DNA of 64,000 nucleotides. It comes from Streptomyces sp. NBS 14/10. GTDB lineage: Bacteria; Actinomycetota; Actinomycetes; Streptomycetales; Streptomycetaceae. Shown piece after piece: positions 43,323-52,710 of the stretch. How positions within the stretch are numbered: position 1 is the first letter of the stretch; every line of letters begins with the position of its first letter. A model generated the notes under the pieces. That model was not told the origin of the DNA. It did no database searches and saw nothing but the letters and a program-made list of their open reading frames with translations. The position numbers and the translations under genes were made by a program. The stretch is taken from positions 1 through 64,000 of the forward strand of contig NZ_NCSM01000019.1 in assembly GCF_002224125.1 (NCBI RefSeq), written 5' to 3'.

Positions 43323-43598
43323 CGCGGCCGCGGCCACCTGGCCCGCGTCGGCCTTGGGCGCGTCGATGTTCGCCGTCATATCGGTGTCCACATACCCCAC
43401 GTGCAGTCCGGTGACCCCGATGCCGCGCGGGTGCGGCTCCAGGCGCGGGGAGTGGACTGGGACTGCCTGTTCGGCGGCGGCCGCCGCCGAGGCGGGGCCG
43501 GTGACCTCGAGCGCCACCGGGACGGCATCGGGGTGTGTCACCGTGCGCGGATCGCGGGCCGTGGCGTAGACCTTGGCGGCACCGCGCGCAGAGGACAA
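43323..43598 (-). pseudogene. Internally deleted short-chain dehydrogenase remnant
   Basis: On the minus strand one frame reads KVYATARDPRTVTHPDAVPV, an SDR N-terminal half after the first helix. It then jumps directly to GIGVTGLHVGYVDTDMTANI, an SDR C-terminal segment. The glycine-rich start, the catalytic Ser/Tyr/Lys region and the natural C-terminus are missing. About 100 residues are lost at the junction near AEQAVP. No start codon or ribosome site serves it. The 490-bp gap between the last hydrolase and the next SDR is therefore mainly gene debris. The rest (43600-43811) shows no convincing gene. Confidence 0.7.
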
Positions 43599-43811
43599 CT
43601 GGGCAGAAGGCGCACCGGTCGGCGGACGGGGCCCTGAGTGGCGGCCGCGCCTTGGCAGATCAGCGCATACCGGCGGCGTCGAGCACACGCGGCGTACGGG
43701 CGTCGTCCGCGCCGGGCAGGAACCGCCCAGCGAAGCCGGTGGCACGCCGCTCCAGGCTCGCCGCCAGCAGTACAGGCCAGTCCGGTTTCCGCCGCACTGA
43801 AACCGATCGGT

Positions 43812-44519
43812 TTACCAGGGCAGGGTGCCTTCGGCGTCGAAGAAGCCCCCGGTCGGGCCGTCGGGGCCCACCTGCGCCATGCGGACGATGATCTCGGCGC
43901 CCTCCTCGACGGTCTGGATGCCGGTGTGCCGGTTCAGATCCGTCGCGGTGTAGCCGGGCTCCACCGCGTTGATCCGCATCTGCGGGAACGCCTTCGCGTA
44001 CTGCACGGTGACCATGTTGACCGCGGTCTTCGACGCCGGGTAGGCGACGCCCGGGTAGGCGTACGTCGGGGTGTCCGGGGTGGTGACCCGGGTCAGCGAG
44101 GCAAGGCCGCTGCTGACGTTGACCACGACCGGGGCGGCTGACCGCAGCAGCAGCGGCAGGAAGGCATGGGTCACGCGCACCACGCCGAAGACGTTTGTCT
44201 CGAAGACCGACCGCATCGCGTCGGCGGTCACCTCCGCGGCCCCGGCAACCCCTCCGTCCGGCTCCCGCGCTTCGACGCCGGCGTTGTTGATCAGCACATC
44301 CAGTCCACCGTCGGCCTCGATGGCCTTCGCCGCGGCCGCGACGGACGCGTCGTCGGTGACATCGATGAGGACCGTCCGCGCGCCAAGACGCTCGGCGGCG
44401 CGGCGCCCGCGCTCGGCGTCCCGGCTGCCGACGTAGACGGTGTGACCTGCTGCGATGAGCCGACGGGCGGTTTCGAAACCGAGACCCTTGTTGGCTCCGG
44501 TGATGAGTGTTGTCGTCAT
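43812..44519 (-). CDS. Short-chain dehydrogenase/reductase
   Basis: The 235-residue protein is a classical SDR: TGANKGLGF cofactor loop, NNAG, the catalytic SSG serine and YPASK tyrosine-lysine pair, and a PGYTATDLN cap. The GSRD after strand 2 suggests NADP(H) preference. The start at 44519 (MTTTLITG) was chosen because the fold begins there. The stop is TAA. It is divergent from an XRE regulator of the type that commonly controls an adjacent SDR, with a 103-bp shared gap. Substrate is unknown and there is no sign that it belongs to the lipid-PKS cluster. Confidence 0.92.
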   Translation of the reverse strand: MTTTLITGANKGLGFETARRLIAAGHTVYVGSRDAERGRRAAERLGARTVLIDVTDDASVAAAAKAIEADGGLDVLINNAGVEAREPDGGVAGAAEVTADAMRSVFETNVFGVVRVTHAFLPLLLRSAAPVVVNVSSGLASLTRVTTPDTPTYAYPGVAYPASKTAVNMVTVQYAKAFPQMRINAVEPGYTATDLNRHTGIQTVEEGAEIIVRMAQVGPDGPTGGFFDAEGTLPW

Positions 44520-44622
44520 GCCTCCAGGGTCCGGCGGGGCGGTGCGGTCAGCCAGGCGTCCCGTGTTCCTGGGACTGCTGGTACCAGGCAGGGGCGCGGC
44601 CCGGGGGTGCACACTGGTGTGC

Positions 44623-45462
44623 ATGGCGACGGCGGAATTCGGGCAGGCAGTGCACCGCCTACGCGACCGGGTGTCGCCCGAGGCGGCCGGACTGCCCACC
44701 GGCGGACACCGGCGGGCGCCCGGACTGCGCCGCGAGGAGTTGGCATTGCTGGCCGGGATCTCCGTCGACTACGTCACCCGCCTCGAGCAGGGCCGCGCCT
44801 CCAATCCGTCGACTCAGGTCGTCGAGGCCCTGGCCAGGGCCCTGCGGCTGTCGGACACCGAGCGCGCACATCTGTTCCGGCTGGCCGGGCTGGCACCGCC
44901 GGGCCCGGACACGGTCCCCGCGCATATCACCCCGAGCATCCAGCGACTGCTGGACCGGCTGACCGGGACCCCCGTCGTGGTCCTCGACGCGGCCGGGACC
45001 ACGCTGCTGGCCAATCCGCCGTACGCGGCGCTGATGGGCGATCCGTCCGGATGGCGCGGCCACCAGCGCAACGCCGTATGGCGCCACTTCCTGGGCCCGG
45101 GCAGCCGGGTGCGGCACGGCCCCGAGTCCCTGCGCGTGTTCGAGGCCGCGCTGGTCGCCGATCTGCGCGCCGCCGCCGACCGCTACCCGGCCGACCAGCG
45201 GCTCGGTCGACTGGTCGGCGAACTGCGCGCGCACAGCGACCGGTTCGCCGCGCTGTGGGACTCCGGCGCCGTCGGCCGCCACGAGTCGGCGCGCAAGACC
45301 ATCGACCATCCGCGGGTAGGGCCCCTGACGCTGGACTGCGATGTGCTGACGGTGGCGGGCAGCGAACTGCGCATCATGGTCTACACGGCCGAACCCGGCA
45401 CCGAGGACGCCGAACGCCTCGCGCTGCTCACCGTCCTCGGCACCCAGGAACTCATCGGATAG
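44623..45462 (+). CDS. XRE-family regulator with MmyB-like ligand-binding domain
   Basis: The 279-residue protein has an N-terminal helix-turn-helix (about residues 10-70; [20 protein letters not shown]) and a C-terminal MmyB/MLTR-like domain (about 100-275; [20 protein letters not shown]). Such regulators bind small hydrophobic ligands, and many repress the divergent SDR gene, which is exactly the neighbour here. The ATG at 44623 was chosen because the fold starts there; longer in-frame starts would run into the SDR promoter. Its 3' end overlaps the convergent GH9 gene by 11 bp. Confidence 0.92.
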   Translation: MATAEFGQAVHRLRDRVSPEAAGLPTGGHRRAPGLRREELALLAGISVDYVTRLEQGRASNPSTQVVEALARALRLSDTERAHLFRLAGLAPPGPDTVPAHITPSIQRLLDRLTGTPVVVLDAAGTTLLANPPYAALMGDPSGWRGHQRNAVWRHFLGPGSRVRHGPESLRVFEAALVADLRAAADRYPADQRLGRLVGELRAHSDRFAALWDSGAVGRHESARKTIDHPRVGPLTLDCDVLTVAGSELRIMVYTAEPGTEDAERLALLTVLGTQELIG

Positions 45463-47251
45463 CCCCGCGTCCGTGTTCCGCTGCCGCCGGCTGGTCGGCC
45501 GCGAACGAAACGACCCACGACAGCGCCGCGTTCCAGTTGACGGCGACCTCGTTGGTCGACCACGACTGGATGTCGTCGAGGTAGCAGAGCTGCGGCGCGG
45601 GCCGCCGGGGCGGCTCGACGGTGCGGTCGATCAGCAGCCTATTGGCCTTCGGGTCCTCGAGACCGGCGCTCGGGCCGCCCGCGAGCGAACCGGCCGGTGG
45701 CCCCGGCAGCGCGGGGTCGATCTGATGGCCGTAGAGACGGCTGTGCTGGTTGTGGGAGTGGTGTTCGCCGTATCCGGTCACATAGGACTGGTTGAGGGCG
45801 TTGCGGCCGAAGATGTAGTCAAGACCTTCCAGCACCCCGTCGCGATACCGCCGGTCACCGGTCAGGTCGAAGGCGGTCGCGATGACGACGAGCTTGTTGA
45901 GCAGCACGCTGTTGGAGCCCTGGACATAGTCACCTGCGCCGAGCGGCATCCCGTACGCCTGGCCGTGCGCCGTGTCGAGATACCGGTCCGCGGCGGCCAC
46001 CACCGAGGCGCGGGCGGCCAGCCGGTCGGCGTCCGGCAGCGGGCTGAGCACGGTCGCCAGGTCGAGCCGGCCGAGCGCGGCGACCTGCTGCCAGCCGAAC
46101 CCGGACGGCGGAAACGCCTCGCCGGTGGCATATGGCGAGGCCCGAAGGGCATCGAGAAACGCCTGCTCGCCGGTGGTGAGGAACAGTTCGGCCGCCGCCC
46201 AGAAGAACTCGTCGGTGACGTCGGTGTCGTCGTACGGGCCGCCGCCGATCGTGTCGGCGGCATCGGCGAACACCTCCCGGTGGGCCTGGGCCGCCACCCA
46301 GGCGGTACGGGCCGCGGTCAGGCAGCGCCGGGCGAAGCCGTGGTCGTGGGGCGCGTACAGCCGGGCGCCCTGCGCGGCGACCGCGGCCAGGTTGAGTGTG
46401 GCCGCCGTGGACGGCGGGTGCAGATGGCGCGGTTGCGGGTCCTGGTCCGGGGACAGCGGCAGCCCGGTCCAGTTGTCGTCGTGCACCTTGTGATGCGCCA
46501 TGCCCGCGCGGGGCTGCCCGGCGGGCACCTGCATGCGCAGCAGGAACTCAAGCTCCCAGCGCGCCTCGTCGAGGATGTCGGGTACGCCGTCCCCGGCCTC
46601 GGGGATACGCAGCTCACCGTCGCCGGGCGGACCCAGGCGGCCTGGGGGTGCGGTGAGTGTCCGCTCGTACTGGCTGAGGAGTTGGTAGGTGGCGATTCCG
46701 CCGCCCACCACGTACTTGCCCGTGTCCCCGGCGTCGTACCAGCCGCCGCGCACATCCAGCGCATAGTCACCGACACCCGGCAGGCAGGGCACGCTGGTGT
46801 CGCCCTGGTTGGGGGCGATCCCGAGGTGTCCGGCCGGCCGCCCGTACCCGGGCGCAAGCGCCTCGGTGATGGGGATGCCGCTGCGCTGGACGTAGAAGAA
46901 GTGCAGGGCGTCGGAGCGCAGTTGGTCGTAGAGGGTGGCGGAGATGTCGAACGGGTAGCTGGTCTGTCCGTCGGCGCTCAGCGTGTATCCGGTGCCGGTC
47001 TCGGCCACCGCGCCGAAGTCCAGTGTGTGCACCCGCTGCCCGGAGGACGGGTCCATCCCGGCCGGTGTCGAGGTGCCGGACGCCACGGTGGCGCCGGCAC
47101 TGTTGTTCATCCGCCAGGGGATCGGTCCGGGGGCGTCGGTCACGACGGTCGCGTGTTTCGGTCCGCACGGCAGATAGCCGACCTGGTTGACCCGCACCCG
47201 TGGGCCGGTGTCCGGTACGTACTGTCGCAGCTGTCGCAGCCCCTGTGCCAT
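45452..47251 (-). CDS. GH9 family glycoside hydrolase (endoglucanase-like), no visible signal peptide
   Basis: The 599-residue protein begins with a CelD-type Ig-like domain (about 18-105; [11 protein letters not shown]) followed by the GH9 (alpha/alpha)6 barrel. Catalytic residues are visible: D173 and D176 in GGWYDAGD and E568 in [12 protein letters not shown]9 enzymes cleave beta-1,4-glucans by inversion. The start at 47251 (MAQGLRQL) leaves no signal peptide, and the frame upstream is not signal-like. The enzyme may therefore act inside on imported oligosaccharides, or the true start is misread. The frame remains open far upstream, antisense to the GH43 gene, but that is not coding. It is divergent from the GH43 gene across 207 bp, suggesting joint control. 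Confidence 0.9.
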   Translation of the reverse strand: MAQGLRQLRQYVPDTGPRVRVNQVGYLPCGPKHATVVTDAPGPIPWRMNNSAGATVASGTSTPAGMDPSSGQRVHTLDFGAVAETGTGYTLSADGQTSYPFDISATLYDQLRSDALHFFYVQRSGIPITEALAPGYGRPAGHLGIAPNQGDTSVPCLPGVGDYALDVRGGWYDAGDTGKYVVGGGIATYQLLSQYERTLTAPPGRLGPPGDGELRIPEAGDGVPDILDEARWELEFLLRMQVPAGQPRAGMAHHKVHDDNWTGLPLSPDQDPQPRHLHPPSTAATLNLAAVAAQGARLYAPHDHGFARRCLTAARTAWVAAQAHREVFADAADTIGGGPYDDTDVTDEFFWAAAELFLTTGEQAFLDALRASPYATGEAFPPSGFGWQQVAALGRLDLATVLSPLPDADRLAARASVVAAADRYLDTAHGQAYGMPLGAGDYVQGSNSVLLNKLVVIATAFDLTGDRRYRDGVLEGLDYIFGRNALNQSYVTGYGEHHSHNQHSRLYGHQIDPALPGPPAGSLAGGPSAGLEDPKANRLLIDRTVEPPRRPAPQLCYLDDIQSWSTNEVAVNWNAALSWVVSFAADQPAAAEHGRGAIR

Positions 47252-47343
47252 ATCGCCAGCGTGCGCGGCGCCCGCCGGGCATGCCACCCGGGCGGGCCGC
47301 GACCCTGACCCGCCCACACTCGAACGAAACCGAACAGTGCGGC

Positions 47344-47355
47344 CGAAAACTTTCG
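47344..47355. promoter_or_regulatory. CGAAAACTTTCG inverted repeat in the GH9/GH43 divergent promoter region
   Basis: GAAA and TTTC arms resemble the GAAA-N-TTTC boxes known upstream of Streptomyces xylanase and related genes, but with a two-base centre here. The site lies near the middle of the 207-bp gap between the divergent GH9 and GH43 genes, so a LacI-type sugar repressor could control both. A TTGACG hexamer at 47380 could be part of a GH43 promoter, though no good -10 follows. Confidence 0.4.
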
Positions 47356-47458
47356 CACCCTTGAGCGGCCGCCCACCCATTGACGTGCAGGGTTCAACTG
47401 ACCACACTTCGGAGGCCAGCAGTCCAACAGAATCCATCAGACTCCCACAGGATGTTTC

Positions 47459-49684
47459 ATGGCGTCCCGTACAGCCCGAACCCTCCTCCTGCCGCTGCTC
47501 GTCCTGTTCACGATGGTGGTGAGCCTCCTGGCCGCATCGCCCAGCCCCGCACAGAACCGCGAAGCGCCATCGGAGGCGCAGCCAAGACCCAAGTACGCCG
47601 GCTATCTCTTCACCTACTTCACGGGTGAGGGCACGGCCGACGGCGAACAGATACGGATGGCCCTCAGCCGCGGCAACGACCCGCTGCACTGGCGCGAACT
47701 GAACGCCGGCAAGCCCGTCCTCACCTCCGGCCTCGGCGAGAAGGGGCTGCGCGACCCGTTCGTCATCCGCTCCCCCAAGGGCGACAAGTTCTATCTGATC
47801 GCCACCGATCTGCGGATGTATCAGAACTCCAGCGGCACCTGGGACCAGGTGCAGCGCACCGGCAGTAAGTCGATCATGGTGTGGGAGTCGACCGACCTGG
47901 TCCACTGGACCGACCAGCGCCTGGTCAAGGTCTCGCCCGACACGGCGGGCAACACCTGGGCGCCCGAGGCGTACTACGACGAGGACCTCGGCGAGTACGT
48001 GGTCTTCTGGGCCTCGAAGCTCTACGCCGCCGACGACCCGAACCACACCGGCAACACGTACAACAAGATGCTGTACGCGACGACCAAGGACTTCCGCAGC
48101 TTCAGCGCGCCCAAGGTGTGGAACGACCCCGGCTACTCGGTCATCGACTCCACCGTCATCAAGGACAAGGGCACGTACTACCGGTTCACCAAGGACGAGC
48201 GCGACCCGTCCTCCGGTACGCCGTGCTCGAAGTTCATCACGGCCGAGAAGTCCACCTCGCTCACGGACACCTCGTACGACTTCGTCGCCGACTGCATCGG
48301 CAAGGGCGCGATCGACCGCGGCGAGGGCCCGACGATCTTCAAGTCGAACACCGAGGACAAGTGGTATCTGTTCATCGACGAGTTCGGCGGCCGCGGCTAC
48401 ATCCCGTTCGAGACCACCGACCTCGGCTCGGGCAAGTGGACGCCGTCCGAGAACTACCAACTGCCCGCCAGCCCCCGGCACGGCACCGTGCTCCCGGTGA
48501 CGCAGGAGGAGTACGACCGGCTGCTGAGCGCCTATCCGGCGTCCGCAGGCTCGCTCGCCGACGTCACGGCCAAGGGCCAGAAGGGGTACGCGATCGTCAC
48601 CGAGGCGAGCAACAAGGTCGTGCTGCCGATGGACCCGAAGGCCGATCTCAGCCGTCTCGCGCCCCGCTTCGCGCTCCCGGCCGGCGCCACCCTGAGCCCC
48701 GCCTCCGGCACCCGGCGCGACTTCCGCAAGGCCCGGACGTACACGCTGAAAACCGCCGACGGGACGACCCGCACCTGGACCGTCGAGGCCGTGCCGATGC
48801 GCAGTCCGGTGCTGCCCGGGCTCAACGCCGACCCGGACATCCAGTACTTCGACGGCCGCTACTGGATCTACCCGACGACCGACGGCTTCCGTAGCTGGAG
48901 CGGGACCAAGTTCACGGCCTACTCGTCGAAGGACCTGGTCCACTGGGAGAACCACGGGGTGATCCTGGACCTCGGCCCCGATGTGAGCTGGGCGGACAAC
49001 AACGCATGGGCGCCCGCGGTGGCCGTGCGGGACGGCAAGTACTACTTCTACTTCTGCGCCGAACAACAGATCGGCGTCGCGGTGGCCGACTCCCCTGGCG
49101 GCCCCTTCAAGGACGCGCTGGGCAAACCGCTGGTGGCCAAGGGCCAGTTCGCGGGCCAGATGATCGACCCCGCGGTGTTCACGGACGATGACGGCCAGGC
49201 GTATCTGTACTGGGGCAACGGCCAGGCGTACGGGGTGCCGCTGAACGCCGATATGACGTCCTTCGACGCGTCGAAGGTGCGGAAGTTCACCCCGGACAAC
49301 TTCCGGGAGGGCTCCTTCGTCGTCAAGCGCAAGGGCACGTACTACCTCATGTGGTCCGAGGACGACACCCGCAGCGAGGACTACCACGTCGCCTACGCCA
49401 CCGGTACGACACCGCTCGGCCCGTGGACCAAGCGGGGCACGATCCTCTCCAAGCGCACCGAGTACGGGCTCAAGGGCACGGGCCACCACTCGGTGGTGAA
49501 CGCCCCCGGTACGGACGACTGGTACATCGCCTACCACCGGTTCGCCGTGAACGGCCCCGGGAAGGCGGGTGGCGACGGCACCCACCGCGAGACCACCATC
49601 GACCGCATGGAGTTCGCGGCCGACGGGAGCATCAAGCCGGTGGTGCCGACCCTGGAGTCCATCGCCCCGGTCCACCGGCGCTGA
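47459..49684 (+). CDS. Secreted double-domain GH43 glycoside hydrolase
   Basis: The 741-residue protein has a Sec signal peptide (about residues 1-32, cleavage near ASPSPA-Q) and two five-bladed GH43 propellers, separated by a DUF5018-like or Ig-like linker of about 80 residues. The first propeller has base D99 (GLRDPFV) and acid E289 (RGEGPTI). The second has D458 ([10 protein letters not shown]), IDPAVF and E617 (FREGSFV). Both therefore look active. GH43 enzymes attack arabinan, xylan and related side chains; the exact substrate is not deducible. The ribosome site AGGATGTTTC precedes the ATG. It is divergent from the GH9 gene and is followed by a strong hairpin. Confidence 0.93.
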   Translation: MASRTARTLLLPLLVLFTMVVSLLAASPSPAQNREAPSEAQPRPKYAGYLFTYFTGEGTADGEQIRMALSRGNDPLHWRELNAGKPVLTSGLGEKGLRDPFVIRSPKGDKFYLIATDLRMYQNSSGTWDQVQRTGSKSIMVWESTDLVHWTDQRLVKVSPDTAGNTWAPEAYYDEDLGEYVVFWASKLYAADDPNHTGNTYNKMLYATTKDFRSFSAPKVWNDPGYSVIDSTVIKDKGTYYRFTKDERDPSSGTPCSKFITAEKSTSLTDTSYDFVADCIGKGAIDRGEGPTIFKSNTEDKWYLFIDEFGGRGYIPFETTDLGSGKWTPSENYQLPASPRHGTVLPVTQEEYDRLLSAYPASAGSLADVTAKGQKGYAIVTEASNKVVLPMDPKADLSRLAPRFALPAGATLSPASGTRRDFRKARTYTLKTADGTTRTWTVEAVPMRSPVLPGLNADPDIQYFDGRYWIYPTTDGFRSWSGTKFTAYSSKDLVHWENHGVILDLGPDVSWADNNAWAPAVAVRDGKYYFYFCAEQQIGVAVADSPGGPFKDALGKPLVAKGQFAGQMIDPAVFTDDDGQAYLYWGNGQAYGVPLNADMTSFDASKVRKFTPDNFREGSFVVKRKGTYYLMWSEDDTRSEDYHVAYATGTTPLGPWTKRGTILSKRTEYGLKGTGHHSVVNAPGTDDWYIAYHRFAVNGPGKAGGDGTHRETTIDRMEFAADGSIKPVVPTLESIAPVHRR

Positions 49685-49698
49685 CCATCTCGCCCGGA

Positions 49699-49757
49699 GT
49701 CTCGATCGCCACGTCATCGCCACGTGTTCGCCACCGCGGCGGCGGGGCGATCGAGAC
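49699..49757. terminator. Inverted repeat between convergent GH43 and lipoprotein genes, probable bidirectional terminator
   Basis: GTCTCGATCGCC and GGCGATCGAGAC are perfect 12-base arms with a 35-nt loop that itself contains further GC pairing. It fills the 84-bp gap between two convergent genes. No U-tract is present, as is common in high-GC actinobacteria. Confidence 0.6.
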
Positions 49758-49768
49758 CCGCGGCCACG

Positions 49769-50695
49769 CTATCGGACCAGCTTGCCGTCGGCCCGTACGG
49801 TGAACCAGGTGCCGCCCACGCCCTGGCCGTTGGTGTCGCCCGGCTTGGTGTCGCCGGTGTACCAGTAGAGCAGCCAGCAGTCGAGGGCCAGCTGCCTGGT
49901 CCCGTCGGGGCGGGTGAAGGTGCTGATCAGCTCGGGGTCGATGCCCTTGATGCCCTTGATGCCGTTGACGTCCTTGACGTCCACCGGCTTGGCCGGCTTC
50001 CACAGCTTCAGGCAGTCGCCCAGGCAGTTGGTCTTCATCGGCCAGGCCGTGTCCTTGGTGAAGCGGTAGAGAGTACGGCCCTTACCGTCCCGCACGATGC
50101 TGCCGAGTTTCCCGTTGTCGACGGTGGACAGCGCGGGCAGGTCTGCCGGGGCGGCCGCCGCCTTGTCCGCCTTCGTACCGCCGGGTGCGGTGGCGAACCA
50201 GGTGCCGCCCACACCCTGGCCGTTGGCCTGCCGGGGGGCGGTGTCCTGGGCGTAGCGGTACATCGGCCGGCCGGCCACGGTGAGTTGCTTGGTGCCATCC
50301 GCCCGGGTCACCGAGCCGAGCAGCGAGGCGTCGATGCCCTGGCCCGCCGACGCCCCGTCCGCCGGGACCGGCGGCCAGGTGGTGGCGCAGTCGCCCGCGC
50401 AGTTGGACGCGGGGGGCTTCGCCGTGTCCTTGTCGAACCGGTAGAGGGTGAAGCCCGCGCCGTCGGTGACGACCGGGCCCAACTCGTCGCTCCGCCAGAC
50501 ACTCAGCCGCCCCGCCTGCGTGGGCTGGGCCCCGGCGTCCTCGTCTGCGGTGGCCTCGGCGGTGGCCTTCGCACCGGCCGCGACCGGGCTCGCCGCGGCG
50601 GTCGGCGCGGCCTTGTCCTCGGCGCTGCCACAAGCCGCCGTCATCATGATCGCCGCCAGCGTCGCCGCGACGGGGACACAACTGATTTTCCGCAT
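49769..50695 (-). CDS. Lipoprotein with secreted COG4315-type repeats
   Basis: The 308-residue protein has a lipoprotein signal (MRKISCVPVAATLAA, then the lipobox TAAC) followed by an Ala-rich linker. Two homologous halves come next, each with the pattern LYRFxKDT, xNCxGDCxxxW, YWYTGDT-like and NGQGVGGTWF. The paired cysteines in NCAGDC and NCLGDC could form disulphides or bind metal. This family is widespread and poorly understood. The start has GAGGGAAA before it. It ends against the convergent GH43 gene at a hairpin. Confidence 0.9.
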   Translation of the reverse strand: MRKISCVPVAATLAAIMMTAACGSAEDKAAPTAAASPVAAGAKATAEATADEDAGAQPTQAGRLSVWRSDELGPVVTDGAGFTLYRFDKDTAKPPASNCAGDCATTWPPVPADGASAGQGIDASLLGSVTRADGTKQLTVAGRPMYRYAQDTAPRQANGQGVGGTWFATAPGGTKADKAAAAPADLPALSTVDNGKLGSIVRDGKGRTLYRFTKDTAWPMKTNCLGDCLKLWKPAKPVDVKDVNGIKGIKGIDPELISTFTRPDGTRQLALDCWLLYWYTGDTKPGDTNGQGVGGTWFTVRADGKLVR

Positions 50696-50911
50696 GGCTT
50701 TCCCTCTCGTGCCGCTCTCGCCTGATGTGGCCGGCGCCCCTGCCTTCGCGCCGGGAAGGGTCCGCCCCGGCTGCCGGGGAGGAGGTCGACCGGCAGCCGG
50801 GGCGGAGATCGGGGCCCGTACGCCGTGGCCGGTCACCCTGCACACGGCTGGGGCGGCGGTGCGGTTCGACTCCGGGGCGATGAAGTTTCCGCGGGTTTCC
50901 GAACGGCCCCC

Positions 50912-50997
50912 GCGCACACCGGTTTCCCGACCGCGCGCACCGGTTTCCCTGCCGTGCGCACCGGTTTCCCTGCCGTGCGCACCGGTTTCCCTGCCGT
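50912..50997. repeat. 21-bp tandem minisatellite between the LysM and lipoprotein genes
   Basis: Three perfect copies of GCGCACCGGTTTCCCTGCCGT (50935-50997) are preceded by a degenerate copy (50912-50934). The array ends on the first base of the LysM-protein stop codon. There is no spacer sequence between units, so it is not a CRISPR. Confidence 0.95.
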
Positions 50998-52550
50998 CAC
51001 ACGCGGCCGGTGTCGGCGCCCGCCAGGGTCTGTGTGGGCACGACCACCTGGTGGCCGAGCACCCCCAGGTCCACGCTGCCGTCGGACTCGGCGTACCACC
51101 TCCAGTGCGCCCCGGGGACATCACCGACCGCGAGCACGATCCACCCACCGCCCTCCGGTGCGGAGAGCTCTGCCAGGGTCCGCGCCTCATCGGCGGTCAG
51201 TGGCTCAGGCAGCACGATGAACCCGGTGATCTCGCCGGTCCTGGCGGCTCCGCGCACCAGGCCCACACCCCATTCCTCGGCGGCGCCCCGCATCTCGTCC
51301 GGTGCCCTGCCCTTCACATCCGCCACCGAGCGCACCCGTATCAGGCCGTGCAGGCCGGGCAGCACACGCGCGCTCGCGTCCACCGCCACCACCACGGTGG
51401 TCTGCCGGGGAAGCTCCAGCAGTCCGCGCACCAGCGCCGCCACGGTGTCCTGGGCGACACCGAGGTCGCCGCAGACGCTCAGCGCGCCGTTGATCTGGCC
51501 GAGGTCGACCATGACCTGCGCCCCCCGCTCGCTCACCCCGACCCGGGCCAGATGCGGCAGGGCCAGGGTCTGGTCCATCGGGTCGCCCTCGATGACCGAG
51601 GGAAGGCCCGCCCGCTCCCAGCGTGTCGGGGCCACGGCCGTCCACGGCGCCGGGGCCCGGTCCGCGCCCGATACCGAGGCCAGCAGCTTGGTGGGCTCGG
51701 CGAGCACGCTGTAGACGCGGACCGGGCGGGCCGTCTCCGACTCCTCGACGGGTACGAGTTCGCGCAGCGCCTGGCGGACCGCCACTGGCGTACGGGTGTC
51801 CGCCGCCAGCCGCCTGGCCAGCGCGCCCCGGCGACGGCGGCGCAGCGCCAGGGCCAGACCGCGCGGTAGCCGGGGGCGCAGCACCCGGGCCGCCCTGGCC
51901 ACCCCGGTGCCCATCGCGCGGGCGGCCCGGCGCAGCGGTCGCCGCGCGACGATCACCACGGTGAGCGCGGTGACCCCCGCGACACCGCCGATCAGCGCGG
52001 GGAGCGGGACCCGTTCCCCGGCGGCGGCGAACGGACCCGGTTTCCCGCGGGACGCCGGTGTGGCGGCCGGGTTGGTCGGCGGGGTGCTCCCGGTGGGCTG
52101 CTGGGGGGCGGCGGCCCTCGCCTCGGGCAGGACACCGACCTGGACACCGGGGCCGGCGGCCTCCTCGGGGAGGATCAGCGGGAAGCCGGGGACCAACTGG
52201 TCGGGGCTGACGAACACCGAGCCGTCCGGCAGCAGCCGCCCGCTGTTCAGCACCAGGATGTCCTCGAAGCGGTTGCCGTCGGCGAGGGTGCGGGCCGCGA
52301 TGTCGAACAGTGTCTCCTGCTTGCCGCCGTTGTCCTTCGGCGACTTGACCACGTAGAACTTCGTCAGTTCCGCGGCGAGCCGCACCTGGCTGGTCCGCTC
52401 CCGGGCGGCTCCCGCGCCGGTGGCGTGGGCCGGCCCGGGCAGCGCCGTCCAGGTGACGAGTGCCACCGCGCACACCGCCATCACCCGCGCCGTTCTGCGC
52501 CGGCGGTCCGTCTGCCCTGTGTGGATCGTCGTGGCTGGGGCGTCTCGCAT
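50997..52550 (-). CDS. LysM-domain membrane protein of the type VII secretion region
   Basis: The 517-residue protein has an N-terminal signal or anchor segment (about 22-44), then a LysM-like domain (about 60-130; ETLFDIAARTL and DILVLNSGRLL), a Pro/Ala linker and a second membrane segment (about 185-205). A basic, soluble C-terminal domain of about 300 residues follows. LysM domains bind peptidoglycan, so the protein could link a secretion apparatus to the wall. It is divergent from the giant beta-repeat gene across 160 bp. GGAGGAGGACCAGGAAG precedes the ATG. The C-terminal domain was not recognised. Confidence 0.8.
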   Translation of the reverse strand: MRDAPATTIHTGQTDRRRRTARVMAVCAVALVTWTALPGPAHATGAGAARERTSQVRLAAELTKFYVVKSPKDNGGKQETLFDIAARTLADGNRFEDILVLNSGRLLPDGSVFVSPDQLVPGFPLILPEEAAGPGVQVGVLPEARAAAPQQPTGSTPPTNPAATPASRGKPGPFAAAGERVPLPALIGGVAGVTALTVVIVARRPLRRAARAMGTGVARAARVLRPRLPRGLALALRRRRRGALARRLAADTRTPVAVRQALRELVPVEESETARPVRVYSVLAEPTKLLASVSGADRAPAPWTAVAPTRWERAGLPSVIEGDPMDQTLALPHLARVGVSERGAQVMVDLGQINGALSVCGDLGVAQDTVAALVRGLLELPRQTTVVVAVDASARVLPGLHGLIRVRSVADVKGRAPDEMRGAAEEWGVGLVRGAARTGEITGFIVLPEPLTADEARTLAELSAPEGGGWIVLAVGDVPGAHWRWYAESDGSVDLGVLGHQVVVPTQTLAGADTGRV

Positions 52551-52710
52551 CTTCCTGGTCCTCCTCCGTACAAGGCCGCCTGTGCACGCCGGCGGACACG
52601 TCGGGGGGTCACACGGCCGTGGCGGACGGTCGGTTCAACGGCGCTGAACCGTTCCGGGACGGCGGCCGTGCACAGTGCGCCGAGCTGACGAGAAGCGGGA
52701 AGGCGCTGAG

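Noticed and set aside
47252..49723. Upstream extension of the GH9 frame to 1423 codons
   Set aside because: The extension runs antisense through the GH43 gene, which has a signal peptide and all catalytic residues. Only 45452-47251 matches GH9.
50912..50997. Tandem repeats as a possible CRISPR array
   Set aside because: The units are directly adjacent with no unique spacers, and no cas genes are present.
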